Positions 52,345-60,565 of a DNA stretch of 64,000 nt are shown in pieces; the stretch's first letter is position 1, and each line of letters begins with the position of its first letter. The notes beneath the pieces were generated by a model. The model did no database searches and was not told where the DNA came from. It saw only the letters and a list, made by a program, of their open reading frames with translations. Both the position numbers and the translations under genes were made by a program. The stretch spans positions 265,901-329,900 of the forward strand of contig NZ_JARSBN010000001.1 of assembly GCF_029624125.1 (NCBI RefSeq), given 5' to 3'. Source of the DNA: Winogradskyella marincola (GTDB lineage: Bacteria > Bacteroidota > Bacteroidia > Flavobacteriales > Flavobacteriaceae).

Positions 52345-52992
52345 ATGAAAATCAAAATCTGCGGAATGAAATATAACACAGCCGAAGTTGCAACACTGCA
52401 ACCAGATTATCTTGGCTTTATATTTTATGATAAATCACCTCGTAATTTTGAAGGTGTCATTCCTGAGTTACCAAAGTCAATTAAAAAAGTTGGTGTTTTT
52501 GTAGATGAGACAGTTGACGTTATTATTCAGAAAATTAAAAAATTTGAACTTGATGCGATTCAATTGCATGGTAATGAATCACCTGATTACTGCAAAGAAC
52601 TAAGAAAACATTGTCATGCTGAACTTGATTCAGCATCTCAATATGAAATCATCAAAGTATTCAGCATCAAAGATGAGTTCAATTTTAGTCAACTTAAACC
52701 TTATGAACATGTGGTAGATTATTTTTTATTCGACACTAAAGGAAAATTACCTGGTGGAAACGGTTACACCTTTAATTGGGATGTACTAAAAGACTATCCT
52801 TCAACAAAACCTTACTTTTTAAGTGGAGGTATTGGATTAGAAGAAATGGACAATGTTTTGTCACTCCTTCAGAGAGAGGAATCTAAATATTGCCATGCCA
52901 TTGATATCAACAGTAAATTTGAAATAAAACCTGGACTAAAGGCTATTGAAAAGCTAGAAGAATTTATAACCAATTTGTCATTCCGCACGTGA
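52345..52992 (+). CDS. trpF: phosphoribosylanthranilate isomerase with an in-frame repeat insertion
   Basis: A 215-residue TIM-barrel enzyme. MKIKICGMKYN holds the catalytic Cys6, DYLGFIFYDKSPRN near 21-34, IQLHGNESPDYC near 72, DYFLFDTKGKLPGGNGYTFNWDV with the catalytic Asp (near 130) and FLSGGIGLEEM near 158 are all present. Residues 90-98 (CHAELDSAS) are encoded by a palindromic repeat (52612-52640) and look foreign to the family. The last five residues LSFRT and the stop codon come from another repeat copy that begins at 52976. The catalytic residues appear untouched, so the protein is probably active. Confidence 0.93.
   Translation: MKIKICGMKYNTAEVATLQPDYLGFIFYDKSPRNFEGVIPELPKSIKKVGVFVDETVDVIIQKIKKFELDAIQLHGNESPDYCKELRKHCHAELDSASQYEIIKVFSIKDEFNFSQLKPYEHVVDYFLFDTKGKLPGGNGYTFNWDVLKDYPSTKPYFLSGGIGLEEMDNVLSLLQREESKYCHAIDINSKFEIKPGLKAIEKLEEFITNLSFRT
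52612..52640 (+). repeat. palindromic repeat inserted in frame within trpF
   Basis: ATGCTGAA (52616-52623), loop CTTGA, TTCAGCAT (52629-52636) form a perfect 8-bp stem. The flanks TGTC and CTCA are shared with the copy at 62055-62083. It has the same loop as the element at 52266. The reading frame gives CHAELDSAS. Confidence 0.9.
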
Positions 52993-53039
52993 TGCGGAAT
53001 CCACAATTAAAATTTTAAGATTCCTGCCTTCACAGGAAT
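52976..53039 (+). repeat. two-hairpin palindromic element spanning the end of trpF
   Basis: The left half has ATTCCGCA (52980-52987), loop CGTGA containing the trpF stop TGA (52990-52992), TGCGGAAT (52993-53000). The right half has ATTCCTG (53020-53026) and CAGGAAT (53033-53039) with decay of one pair and of the outer GACA end (now AAGAC). It is a second copy of the element at 52266-52339 and fills the trpF-trpB spacer. Confidence 0.9.
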
Positions 53040-53045
53040 AAGACT

Positions 53046-54233
53046 ATGAAAAACACATATAACATCAACAACAAAGGTTACTACGGCGAATTTGGTGGTG
53101 CCTTTATACCAGAAATGCTCTACCCAAATGTGGAAGAACTACGCCAAAACTATCTTAAAGTAATGGCAGAATCGTCTTTTCAAGAAGAGTTTAATCAACT
53201 ACTTAAGGATTATGTTGGCCGTCCTTCTCCGCTCTATTTTGCCAAACGCCTTTCAGAAAAGTACAATACCAAAGTATATTTAAAACGTGAAGACCTCAAT
53301 CATACTGGTGCACATAAGGTCAATAATACAATTGGGCAAATCCTTATGGCAAAACGTTTGGGAAAAAACAGAATCATTGCTGAGACTGGTGCTGGACAAC
53401 ACGGAGTTGCTACAGCTACCGTTTGTGCGCTAATGGGATTAGACTGCATCGTATATATGGGTGAGATTGACATTGCCAGACAAGCACCAAACGTTGCTCG
53501 TATGAAAATGCTAGGTGCTGAAGTAAGACCTGCATTATCAGGAAGTAGAACGCTTAAAGATGCCACAAACGAAGCCATTAGAGATTGGATTAACAATCCA
53601 GTAGACACACATTACATTATTGGTTCTGCTATTGGACCTCATCCTTATCCTGATATGGTGACGCGATTTCAGTCTGTAATTTCTGAAGAAATAAAATGGC
53701 AACTCAAAGAAAAGGAGGGTAAAGAAAACCCAGATTATGTGGTGGCTTGTATTGGTGGTGGTAGTAATGCAGCCGGAACGTATTATCATTTCCTAGACAA
53801 TGAAGATGTTGGTATCATTGCTGTTGAAGCTGCTGGTAAAGGCATACATTCTGGTGAAAGCGCTGCGACGTCTGCATTAGGTAAAGAAGGGATAATTCAT
53901 GGTTGTAAAACCTTATTAATGCAAACTGATGATGGCCAAATTACAGAACCCTACTCAATTTCTGCAGGATTAGATTATCCTGGTGTTGGTCCGTTACATT
54001 CGCATTTATACAAATCTGGTCGTGGTGAATTTTACTCTGCAACAGATGACGAAGCTATGCAAGCCGGATTAGAATTAACTAAGCTAGAAGGTATTATTCC
54101 TGCGATAGAAAGTTCACATGCTTTGGCTGTTTTTCAGCATAAAACCTTTAATCCAGAGGATATTGTTGTCATCAGCTTATCTGGTCGTGGTGATAAGGAT
54201 TTACAGAATTATATTGATTATTTCAAGCTTTAA
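53046..54233 (+). CDS. trpB: tryptophan synthase beta chain
   Basis: A 395-residue PLP enzyme joining indole and serine. GYYGEFGGAFIPEMLYP at the start, YLKREDLNHTGAHKVNN with the PLP lysine in HKVNN near 85, AETGAGQHGVATAT near 107, CIGGGSNAAGTYYHF near 230 (phosphate-binding glycines) and LSGRGDKDLQNYI at the end are diagnostic. The protein is of standard length. It begins 6 bases after the repeat element that ends trpF, and is followed by a 98-base spacer before trpA instead of the usual tight coupling. Confidence 0.97.
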   Translation: MKNTYNINNKGYYGEFGGAFIPEMLYPNVEELRQNYLKVMAESSFQEEFNQLLKDYVGRPSPLYFAKRLSEKYNTKVYLKREDLNHTGAHKVNNTIGQILMAKRLGKNRIIAETGAGQHGVATATVCALMGLDCIVYMGEIDIARQAPNVARMKMLGAEVRPALSGSRTLKDATNEAIRDWINNPVDTHYIIGSAIGPHPYPDMVTRFQSVISEEIKWQLKEKEGKENPDYVVACIGGGSNAAGTYYHFLDNEDVGIIAVEAAGKGIHSGESAATSALGKEGIIHGCKTLLMQTDDGQITEPYSISAGLDYPGVGPLHSHLYKSGRGEFYSATDDEAMQAGLELTKLEGIIPAIESSHALAVFQHKTFNPEDIVVISLSGRGDKDLQNYIDYFKL

Positions 54234-54268
54234 AAGACTCTAGATGTGAGAAAATAGACATAAGACTT

Positions 54269-54286
54269 TTAAAAGTACGCTTTTAA
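54269..54286 (+). other. small hairpin in the trpB-trpA spacer
   Basis: TTAAAAG (54269-54275), loop TACG, CTTTTAA (54280-54286). The surrounding 98 bases contain TAGATGTGAGAAAATAGA and AATTCTCATATCTCATTTCT, purine-rich and pyrimidine-rich flanks facing each other, which look like a decayed palindromic element. No T-tract follows. Confidence 0.35.
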
Positions 54287-54331
54287 TAAATGGCTAATAT
54301 CTAAATTCTCATATCTCATTTCTATAATATT

Positions 54332-55102
54332 ATGAACAGAATAAAACAAAAACTAAACGAAGACAAAAAGCTATTGTCCATATACTTTACTGCAGGCTAT
54401 CCAAATATTGATGACACGGTTTCTATTATTCAAAATTTAGAACAAAGTGGTGTAGACATGATTGAAATTGGTTTACCGTTTAGCGATCCACTTGCTGATG
54501 GACCAACCATACAAGCCAGTTCAACAGCTGCACTAAAAAATGGTATGACCACAGAAAAGCTATTCGATCAGCTTAAGGATATTCGGAAATCGGTTTCAAT
54601 TCCATTAATCATTATGGGTTATTTTAATCCTGTGTTGCAATATGGTGTTGAGGCCTTTTGTAAAAAATGCCAAGAGATTGGTATTGATGGACTAATTCTT
54701 CCAGATTTACCTGCAGATGTTTATGACGAGGAATACAAAGCTACCTTTGAAAAATATGGACTTATCAATGTATTTTTAATCACGCCTCAAACTTCAGAAG
54801 AACGCATTAGATATATCGATTCTATTTCAAATGGTTTTATTTATATGGTAAGTTCGGCAAGTACAACAGGTGCGCAATCTGGTTTTGGTAACGAACAAAC
54901 ACATTATTTTGAACGTATTTCTAAAATGAACCTAAACAACCCTCAAATTGTTGGGTTCGGAATATCAAACAACGACACATTTACACAAGCTACAACTCAT
55001 ACCAAAGGTGCTATTATTGGTAGTGCGTTTATTAAATATATTTCTGAAAACGGGATAAACGAATTGAACAACTTTGTTAACCCAATACTTGGTAAGAATT
55101 AA
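54332..55102 (+). CDS. trpA: tryptophan synthase alpha chain
   Basis: A 256-residue TIM-barrel subunit that releases indole from indole-3-glycerol phosphate. YFTAGYPNIDDTV near 18-30, IEIGLPFSDPLADGPTIQASS near 47 with the catalytic Glu, IMGYFNPVLQYG near 97, DGLILPDLPADVYDEEY near 122 with the catalytic Asp, YMVSSASTTGAQS near 170 and GFGISNNDT near 207 are conserved. It is the last gene of the trpEGDCFBA operon. No strong terminator follows directly; the next is at 55366. Confidence 0.97.
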   Translation: MNRIKQKLNEDKKLLSIYFTAGYPNIDDTVSIIQNLEQSGVDMIEIGLPFSDPLADGPTIQASSTAALKNGMTTEKLFDQLKDIRKSVSIPLIIMGYFNPVLQYGVEAFCKKCQEIGIDGLILPDLPADVYDEEYKATFEKYGLINVFLITPQTSEERIRYIDSISNGFIYMVSSASTTGAQSGFGNEQTHYFERISKMNLNNPQIVGFGISNNDTFTQATTHTKGAIIGSAFIKYISENGINELNNFVNPILGKN

Positions 55103-55199
55103 TAGTTTTTAACAATTAAAACTTAGATTTTAAGATGCTTTTGAGACATTAAAACCTCTTAATTCCTTATATTAAGATGAACACAAAAACAAATGAATT

Positions 55200-55343
55200 A
55201 TGGGAATTATAGCAGATAAAAGAAAGTTTAAACCAACTAAAAAACAAAGTAATCCAACGAATCCTACTGGTAATATTAATCAAGCTACAAATGAATTTGA
55301 TATTGATGAAAGTACCATTAAGGATCAACAGAAGAAAAAATAA
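55200..55343 (+). CDS. possible small basic protein of 47 residues
   Basis: A short open frame MGIIADKRKFKPTKKQSNP... ending KDQQKKK, with TAA at 55341-55343. It is hydrophilic, rich in Lys, Asn and Thr, with an acidic patch NEFDIDESTI. It lies in the 296-base gap between trpA and the next gene, and ends 22 bases before the terminator at 55366. I recognise no family. The position between an operon end and a terminator makes a small gene plausible, but no independent evidence exists. Confidence 0.35.
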   Translation: MGIIADKRKFKPTKKQSNPTNPTGNINQATNEFDIDESTIKDQQKKK

Positions 55344-55365
55344 GGATTAAACCATAAAATGAAAG

Positions 55366-55395
55366 AGCCTGTTCATATCTTTGAACAGGCTTTTT
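55366..55395 (+). terminator. intrinsic terminator before the small membrane protein gene
   Basis: AGCCTGTTCA (55366-55375), loop TATCTT, TGAACAGGCT (55382-55391), then TTTT. The 10-bp stem is perfect. It probably ends the trp operon transcript or that of the 47-residue frame. Confidence 0.9.
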
Positions 55396-55398
55396 ATT

Positions 55399-55638
55399 AT
55401 GAAAACACTAATAAACGACTGGAAACTTGTTATTCTTCTATGTCTAACGCTTGGCTTAGCTCCATTCTTCCCAGAACCACATATTGTTGGAAAGGTAAGA
55501 TGGCTTACAGGAAGTGCTATTGGAATGACTGCAATGGATTATTTTGATGTATTGCTCCATGGATTTCCGTTTGTATTATTATTGAGATTGATAATCCTTA
55601 AACTTAAAAAGGGAGATTCTAAAACAACTTCAGAATAA
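55399..55638 (+). CDS. small conserved membrane protein
   Basis: A 79-residue protein beginning MKTLINDWKLVILLCL. It has two to three hydrophobic segments (about 8-22 and 52-70), with the conserved-looking loop FFPEPHIVGKVRWL between. Such short proteins with the sequence PFxPEPHIxGK are widespread in Flavobacteria as I recall, without known function. The frame can be extended upstream to a TTG inside the terminator stem, which is not credible. It is 5 bases upstream of trmL and probably cotranscribed. Confidence 0.65.
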   Translation: MKTLINDWKLVILLCLTLGLAPFFPEPHIVGKVRWLTGSAIGMTAMDYFDVLLHGFPFVLLLRLIILKLKKGDSKTTSE

Positions 55639-55643
55639 CAAAT

Positions 55644-56102
55644 ATGGCATTAAACATTGTTCTTATAGAACCCGAAATACCCAACAACACTGGTAATATT
55701 GGTCGATTAGCTTTGGCTACAGGATCTCGACTGCACTTGGTGAAACCTTTTGGTTTTGAAATTGATGATAAACGTCTAAAACGTGCTGGGCTTGATTATT
55801 GGCAACACTTAGAGGTCATCTATTACGAAAGCAAAGAGGAATTCTTCACTAAAAATGCTGATAAAAAAATGGCTTTTCTAAGCAGTCATGGTACTAAATC
55901 GCATTGGGATATTCAATTTGAAGACGATATGTTTCTTGTTTTTGGTAAAGAATCTGTTGGTCTGCCCAAACCTTTAATTGAAGCACGAAAAGAAGACCTT
56001 TTCAAAATACCTATGTATAGTGACAACATTAGAAGTCTTAACATTGCCAATGCAGTAAGTATTGTAATTTATGAAGGATTAAGATCATTAAAATCACTTT
56101 AA
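55644..56102 (+). CDS. trmL: tRNA (cytidine/uridine-34-2'-O)-methyltransferase
   Basis: A 152-residue SPOUT methyltransferase acting on the wobble base of leucine tRNAs. IVLIEPEIPNNTGNIGRLALATG at the N-terminus, HLVKPFGFEIDDKRLKRAGLDYW near 31, LVFGKESVGLPKPLI near 105, and the knot motif IPMYSDNIRSLNIANAVSIVIYE near 122-144 are characteristic. Length matches E. coli TrmL (formerly YibK). It follows the small membrane protein gene by 5 bases. Confidence 0.95.
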   Translation: MALNIVLIEPEIPNNTGNIGRLALATGSRLHLVKPFGFEIDDKRLKRAGLDYWQHLEVIYYESKEEFFTKNADKKMAFLSSHGTKSHWDIQFEDDMFLVFGKESVGLPKPLIEARKEDLFKIPMYSDNIRSLNIANAVSIVIYEGLRSLKSL

Positions 56103-56189
56103 CCGTAAGGTAAAACCTACACAGACAAAGCCTCAAAACCATATCAATCAACAACTTAAGAATTAGTATTTAGAATTATTATAAATAAT

Positions 56190-56220
56190 TTGTTTAAAAT
56201 AACATTGGTAGATACTTTTG
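56190..56220 (+). promoter_or_regulatory. promoter of the TonB receptor gene
   Basis: TTG (56190-56192), 20-base spacer, TACTTTTG (56213-56220). Matches the Bacteroidetes consensus. It lies 36 bases upstream of the start codon at 56257. Confidence 0.7.
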
Positions 56221-56256
56221 CCGAAAATTTTTATTTAAATTAAGTCTAAATAAACC

Positions 56257-58656
56257 ATGAACAAACACTTAATACCGCTTTTTGTGTTAGCAATTTTTAC
56301 CAATTACTTATTTGCGCAGAACACAAAGATTACTGGTACAATTACAGACAATGAAAACACACCCATGATAGGTGTAAATGTTTTATTAAACAACACAAGT
56401 AAAGGAACAATTACAGATGATTCTGGAAACTTTGTTCTAAGCAACATCGAAAATGGCAATTATACATTAACAATTTCTTATGTTGGTTTTAAGACCAAAG
56501 AACTACAAGTTAATGTTGACAATGAAGATGTAAACTTAAGCACGATTACCTTATATGAAGGAAATGAGTTACTAGATGAAGTTGTGCTTGATGTTAACCG
56601 AAAAAACAAATTTTCTAGAAAAGAAACTGCTTATGTTTCTAAAATGCCATTAAGAAATATAGACAACTCTCAGGTTTACAATACCATTACTAATCAGTTA
56701 TTAATTTCGCAATCTGTAAATACCTTTGAAGATGCTCTAAAAAATGCTGCTGGTATTACAAAACTATGGTCATCTACAGGACGAAGTGGAGATGGTGCAG
56801 GTTATTACTCTAGTAGAGGTTTTGCTGTACAACCACAATTAGTTAATGGTGTTGCAGGTATTACAAATGGATTTATAAACCCTTCTAACGTAGAGCGTGT
56901 AGAGGTTATAAAAGGACCTTCTGGTACTTTATTTGGTAGCTCTGTTACATCTTATGGTGGTTTAATTAACATTGTAACTAAAAAGCCTTACAATAGTACT
57001 GGTGGAGAAATAACTGCTTCTGGTGGTTCTTATGATTTTACAAAATTTAATGCTGATGTCAATGTAAGCCCTAGCGACAAATTTTCATTTAGATTCAATG
57101 CAGGTTTTCAGCAAGAACACAGTTACCAAGATGCTGGCTTAAAAAAATCTGTATTTGTAGCTCCTTCTGTTTCTTATAAAGTTAACAACGATGTTACACT
57201 TAACTTTTCTTATGAAGCTTCTGACAACGAGCAAACAAACGAAACCTTTTTGTTCTTAAACCGTTATGGACCTTTAGCTTTTAATTCTATTGAAGAACTA
57301 GGATACAACACTGATTTGTCGTTTACCAGCAATGATGTTACGATAGAAAATATTACTCAAAACTATCGTGGAGAAATCGCTTGGAAAATTTCAGACCAAT
57401 GGTCTTCTCAAACTTTAATATCTGGTGGCTTAGCTAAGTCTCTTGGTTACTATACATATTTATGGAATGGTGCAGATTACTCAGACCCTAACGCACCTGT
57501 AGGTACAGAAAACTTTGCTTTATATGCTCAAGATACCAACTCTAGAACCAAAACATTAAACTTGCAACAAAACTTTAATGGTATCTTTAAGATTGGAAAC
57601 ATACAAAACAAGCTATTAGTTGGTGTTGATTATTTAGATTACAACATTATAGACAACAGTTCTAATTGGGGTTATCTACACACTATAGATATTACTGGAG
57701 ATCGCATTTATGGCGAACCAGAAATTAACGAAGCTAACTTAAGTGCTGCTCTTTCTGGATTAGGATTCTTAAACAGTGATATAAAACAAAACATTTTTGG
57801 AGCTTATATTTCTGATGTTATAGACATCTTACCTTCTGTTTCGGTTATGGCTAGCGTTCGTTACGACAGGTTTGATTACCAAGGAGACAGAAATACAGAT
57901 ACAGATAATGGTACTGAGTACACCGAATCTACTTTTTCTCCAAAGTTTGGTATCGTTTATCAACCAATAGAAGATCAATTATCTGTATTTGCTAACTACC
58001 AAAACGGATTCTCTTATGTTAACCCAGAATACATTACTGATTTCTCAACAAACGAACTAATTTTACAGTCGTATGATGTTGAGCAAGCTAACCAATTAGA
58101 GTTTGGTGTAAAAACTAATCTATTCAATAATAAATTAGAGTCAACTTTAAGTTTTTACAATATTAATGTAGACAACAAATATTATTGGGGCACACAAACT
58201 CAAGATTTAGAAATCAATAGTAAAGGTATAGAGTTAGAGATTAATGCCAATCCTATTTCTAACCTAAATATACACTCAGGTTTTAGTTATAATGATTCTG
58301 AAATTACAGACTCTCCATCTGCACCTTTCTTAGAAGGTAGCAGATACGGAGAATCTGGTCCGGAAATTACTTATAATTTATGGGCAGACTATAAATTCTT
58401 TAAAAACTTTGGTGCAGGTGCAGGCTTTAACGGCCAGTCTAAATACGACACAATGGTTGGTTACAAATCTGTAACTGGTAGTTTTTATATACCTGCATAT
58501 ACTATTTTTAATGCATCTTTGTATTATGAAAACGATACATACAGAGTAAGCATTAAAGCTAACAATATTACAGACGAAATCTATTATTCTGGTTGGAGTA
58601 CTATAACACCTCAACAAAGAAGAATGTTATTAGGTACTTTTACCTATAAATTTTAA
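56257..58656 (+). CDS. TonB-dependent siderophore-type receptor
   Basis: A 799-residue outer-membrane receptor. Signal peptide (1-20), a carboxypeptidase-regulatory-like domain (about 22-108, TITDNENTPMIGVNVLLNNTS), a plug (about 115-240, with NTFEDALKNAAGI, YYSSRGFAVQPQLVNGV and VERVEVIKGPSGTLFGSSV), and a barrel ending YKF. The plug motifs are those of ferric-siderophore receptors rather than SusC. The gene next to it encodes a PepSY membrane reductase, a pairing common in iron acquisition. An iron-responsive promoter is expected but no Fur box was identified. Confidence 0.93.
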   Translation: MNKHLIPLFVLAIFTNYLFAQNTKITGTITDNENTPMIGVNVLLNNTSKGTITDDSGNFVLSNIENGNYTLTISYVGFKTKELQVNVDNEDVNLSTITLYEGNELLDEVVLDVNRKNKFSRKETAYVSKMPLRNIDNSQVYNTITNQLLISQSVNTFEDALKNAAGITKLWSSTGRSGDGAGYYSSRGFAVQPQLVNGVAGITNGFINPSNVERVEVIKGPSGTLFGSSVTSYGGLINIVTKKPYNSTGGEITASGGSYDFTKFNADVNVSPSDKFSFRFNAGFQQEHSYQDAGLKKSVFVAPSVSYKVNNDVTLNFSYEASDNEQTNETFLFLNRYGPLAFNSIEELGYNTDLSFTSNDVTIENITQNYRGEIAWKISDQWSSQTLISGGLAKSLGYYTYLWNGADYSDPNAPVGTENFALYAQDTNSRTKTLNLQQNFNGIFKIGNIQNKLLVGVDYLDYNIIDNSSNWGYLHTIDITGDRIYGEPEINEANLSAALSGLGFLNSDIKQNIFGAYISDVIDILPSVSVMASVRYDRFDYQGDRNTDTDNGTEYTESTFSPKFGIVYQPIEDQLSVFANYQNGFSYVNPEYITDFSTNELILQSYDVEQANQLEFGVKTNLFNNKLESTLSFYNINVDNKYYWGTQTQDLEINSKGIELEINANPISNLNIHSGFSYNDSEITDSPSAPFLEGSRYGESGPEITYNLWADYKFFKNFGAGAGFNGQSKYDTMVGYKSVTGSFYIPAYTIFNASLYYENDTYRVSIKANNITDEIYYSGWSTITPQQRRMLLGTFTYKF

Positions 58657-58672
58657 TAATGTTATATAATTA

Positions 58673-58705
58673 AGAGCAGCTGAAGTTATAGCTGCTCTTT
58701 ATTTT
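58673..58705 (+). terminator. hairpin terminator between the receptor and PepSY genes
   Basis: AGAGCAGCT (58673-58681) and AGCTGCTCT (58690-58698) form a 9-bp stem with an 8-base loop, then TTATTTTTTTT. It lies 16 bases after the receptor stop codon and ends just before the PepSY gene start (58714). Expression of the PepSY gene therefore depends on read-through or on a separate promoter. Confidence 0.8.
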
Positions 58706-58713
58706 TTTTAGTA

Positions 58714-59844
58714 ATGAGAGTTAAACCATTTATTTTTCAGTTACACAAAATTCTAGGCCTTATTACAGGTCTTGTTGTTTTTATAGTTGCTATTACTGGC
58801 TGTTGTTGGGCTTTTAGAGAAGAGATAGAGAGCCTATACGATGATTACAAAAAAGTAACACCACAAGATAAGCCTATTTTAACTCCAACAAAAGCTAAAG
58901 AAATAGCACTAGAGGTATTTCCTAATAACTCTGTGCATGGTACACTTTTCAAAAAAGGAGATGATGCTATAGAAGTTATTTTCTACGATGCAGAACCAGA
59001 ATTTTACCAAAGTGTTTTTCTTAACCCTTACACAGGTAAAATTATTCAGGTAGATGATCATTTATCTGGCTTTTTTGCTTTTATACTCAAAGGTCATATG
59101 CGTTTATGGCTTCCTAAAGATATAGGCGAACAAGTTGTCGGTGCTTCTATTTTAATTTTTATACTCATCATTATTTCCGGATTTATTCTGTGGTTACCTA
59201 AAAAGCGAAAAAATCTAAAACAGCGACTAAAGTTCAACTGGAAAAAAACCACACGATGGAAACGCAAAAATTATGATTTGCACACAATCATTGGTTTCTA
59301 CATCTGCTCTTTTGCTTTAATACTGGCTTTTACAGGATCTGTAATATCCTATAACTGGTTAAAATATGTAGTATATGTATCTATAGGCGGAGATAAAGTT
59401 CCTGCTTTTATCATTCCTGAAAACAATAGTGAAAACCTAGAAAACAGCAGTACTATACCCATGGATCAGCTTATTGTAAAATTACAAAAAGAATCACCTG
59501 ATGCAGAGTCTTACGAACTTCATTATCCTAGTACAAAAGAAGAAAGCATCTATGTAGAAGTATCTAACAGTAAAGGTTTGTACTACGACTCTGATTATAG
59601 ATTTTTTGATCAGAACACACTTGAAGAAATTGAAACTCCGGCCATTTATGGTAAATATAAAGACGCCAAATTAGCAGATAAAATTCTGCGTATGAATTAC
59701 GATATACACATTGGTGCTATTGGAGGTATAGCTGGTAAAATACTTGCTTTTTTAATAAGTTTATTAACAGCAACACTTCCTGTAACTGGTGTTTTATTAT
59801 GGTATGGCAGAAAGTATAAAAAGAATACACGTAGAGCATCATAG
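58714..59844 (+). CDS. PepSY-associated membrane protein (iron uptake reductase-like)
   Basis: A 376-residue inner-membrane protein with four or more helices. FQLHKILGLITGLVVFIVAITGCCWAF (about 9-35) is the first helix with its conserved His, KGHMRLWLP near 128, LHTIIGFYICSFALILAFTGSVIS near 189 and YDIHIGAIGGIAGKILAFLIS near 328 complete the PepSY_TM pattern; the His residues are probable heme ligands. These proteins are thought to reduce ferric-siderophores. It is paired with the TonB receptor across a terminator. Confidence 0.9.
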   Translation: MRVKPFIFQLHKILGLITGLVVFIVAITGCCWAFREEIESLYDDYKKVTPQDKPILTPTKAKEIALEVFPNNSVHGTLFKKGDDAIEVIFYDAEPEFYQSVFLNPYTGKIIQVDDHLSGFFAFILKGHMRLWLPKDIGEQVVGASILIFILIIISGFILWLPKKRKNLKQRLKFNWKKTTRWKRKNYDLHTIIGFYICSFALILAFTGSVISYNWLKYVVYVSIGGDKVPAFIIPENNSENLENSSTIPMDQLIVKLQKESPDAESYELHYPSTKEESIYVEVSNSKGLYYDSDYRFFDQNTLEEIETPAIYGKYKDAKLADKILRMNYDIHIGAIGGIAGKILAFLISLLTATLPVTGVLLWYGRKYKKNTRRAS

Positions 59845-60046
59845 AGAAGCAACCAGTATCTAATCTAATTCTTAAATTGAATTAATCGGCAGCTCTAAAT
59901 AAAAAAGCAAAACCTAAGATTCTTATTAGCGTCAACGTTAAAAATATCACAAAACAATCTTTACAATTAAACGCTTTTAAAACTTTGAAGTCATAGTAGT
60001 GTAATTAACATGTGCTGAACGTATTTCAGTACCTAAACACACAATT

Positions 60047-60466
60047 ATGATTTCAAAAACATTAAAATTAAGCGTATTAGCTATCGCTATTTGCTCTATA
60101 TCATTTGTAGATGCACAAGAAAGACAACGCAAACACAGACCAAGCCCTGAGGATTTATTTCAAAAATTAGATACTAATGATGATGGTGCTGTGTCATTAG
60201 AGGAATTTAAAGACAAACGTCAGCGAAAAGAAGTTAAAGAAGAAACTATTAACGATCACTTTAAAACTTTGGACACCAATGCTAATGGTTCATTATCGTT
60301 AGAAGAGTTTGTTGCCAAAAAAGAGGTTATGAAACAAAAACGTATTGAAGAACGTTTTTCTAAGATGGACAAAGATGGTAACGGCACTGTAGATTTAGAC
60401 GAGTACAAAGCCTTTGTGGAAGACCACAAAAAAGAAAGACCAAAGCGTAAGCATGGTAAACACTAA
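60047..60466 (+). CDS. secreted EF-hand protein
   Basis: A 139-residue exported protein (signal peptide about 1-23, ending FVDAQ). Three canonical EF-hand loops are visible: DTNDDGAVSLEEF (near 43), DTNANGSLSLEEF (near 76) and DKDGNGTVDLDEY (near 106), each with the calcium-coordinating D-x-D/N-x-D/N-G-x-V/S/T-x-L-x-E pattern. The intervening helices are very basic (KDKRQRKEVKEET, KQKRIEERF), and the C-terminus is rich in Lys/Arg/His. A calcium-binding role is likely; the partner is unknown. A 202-base spacer without other features precedes it. Confidence 0.88.
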   Translation: MISKTLKLSVLAIAICSISFVDAQERQRKHRPSPEDLFQKLDTNDDGAVSLEEFKDKRQRKEVKEETINDHFKTLDTNANGSLSLEEFVAKKEVMKQKRIEERFSKMDKDGNGTVDLDEYKAFVEDHKKERPKRKHGKH

Positions 60467-60480
60467 GTGAATCTTTAAAA

Positions 60481-60505
60481 ATCCTCTAACATTAGAGGAT
60501 TTTTT
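60481..60505 (+). terminator. intrinsic terminator after the EF-hand gene
   Basis: ATCCTCTA (60481-60488), loop ACAT, TAGAGGAT (60493-60500), then TTTTT. It lies 15 bases after the stop codon. Confidence 0.88.
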
Positions 60506-60565
60506 ATTTTCGTAACCAATTAATTATTTTGATTTTGTACCTTTTAGTTTCAAAAAAGGAAACTT

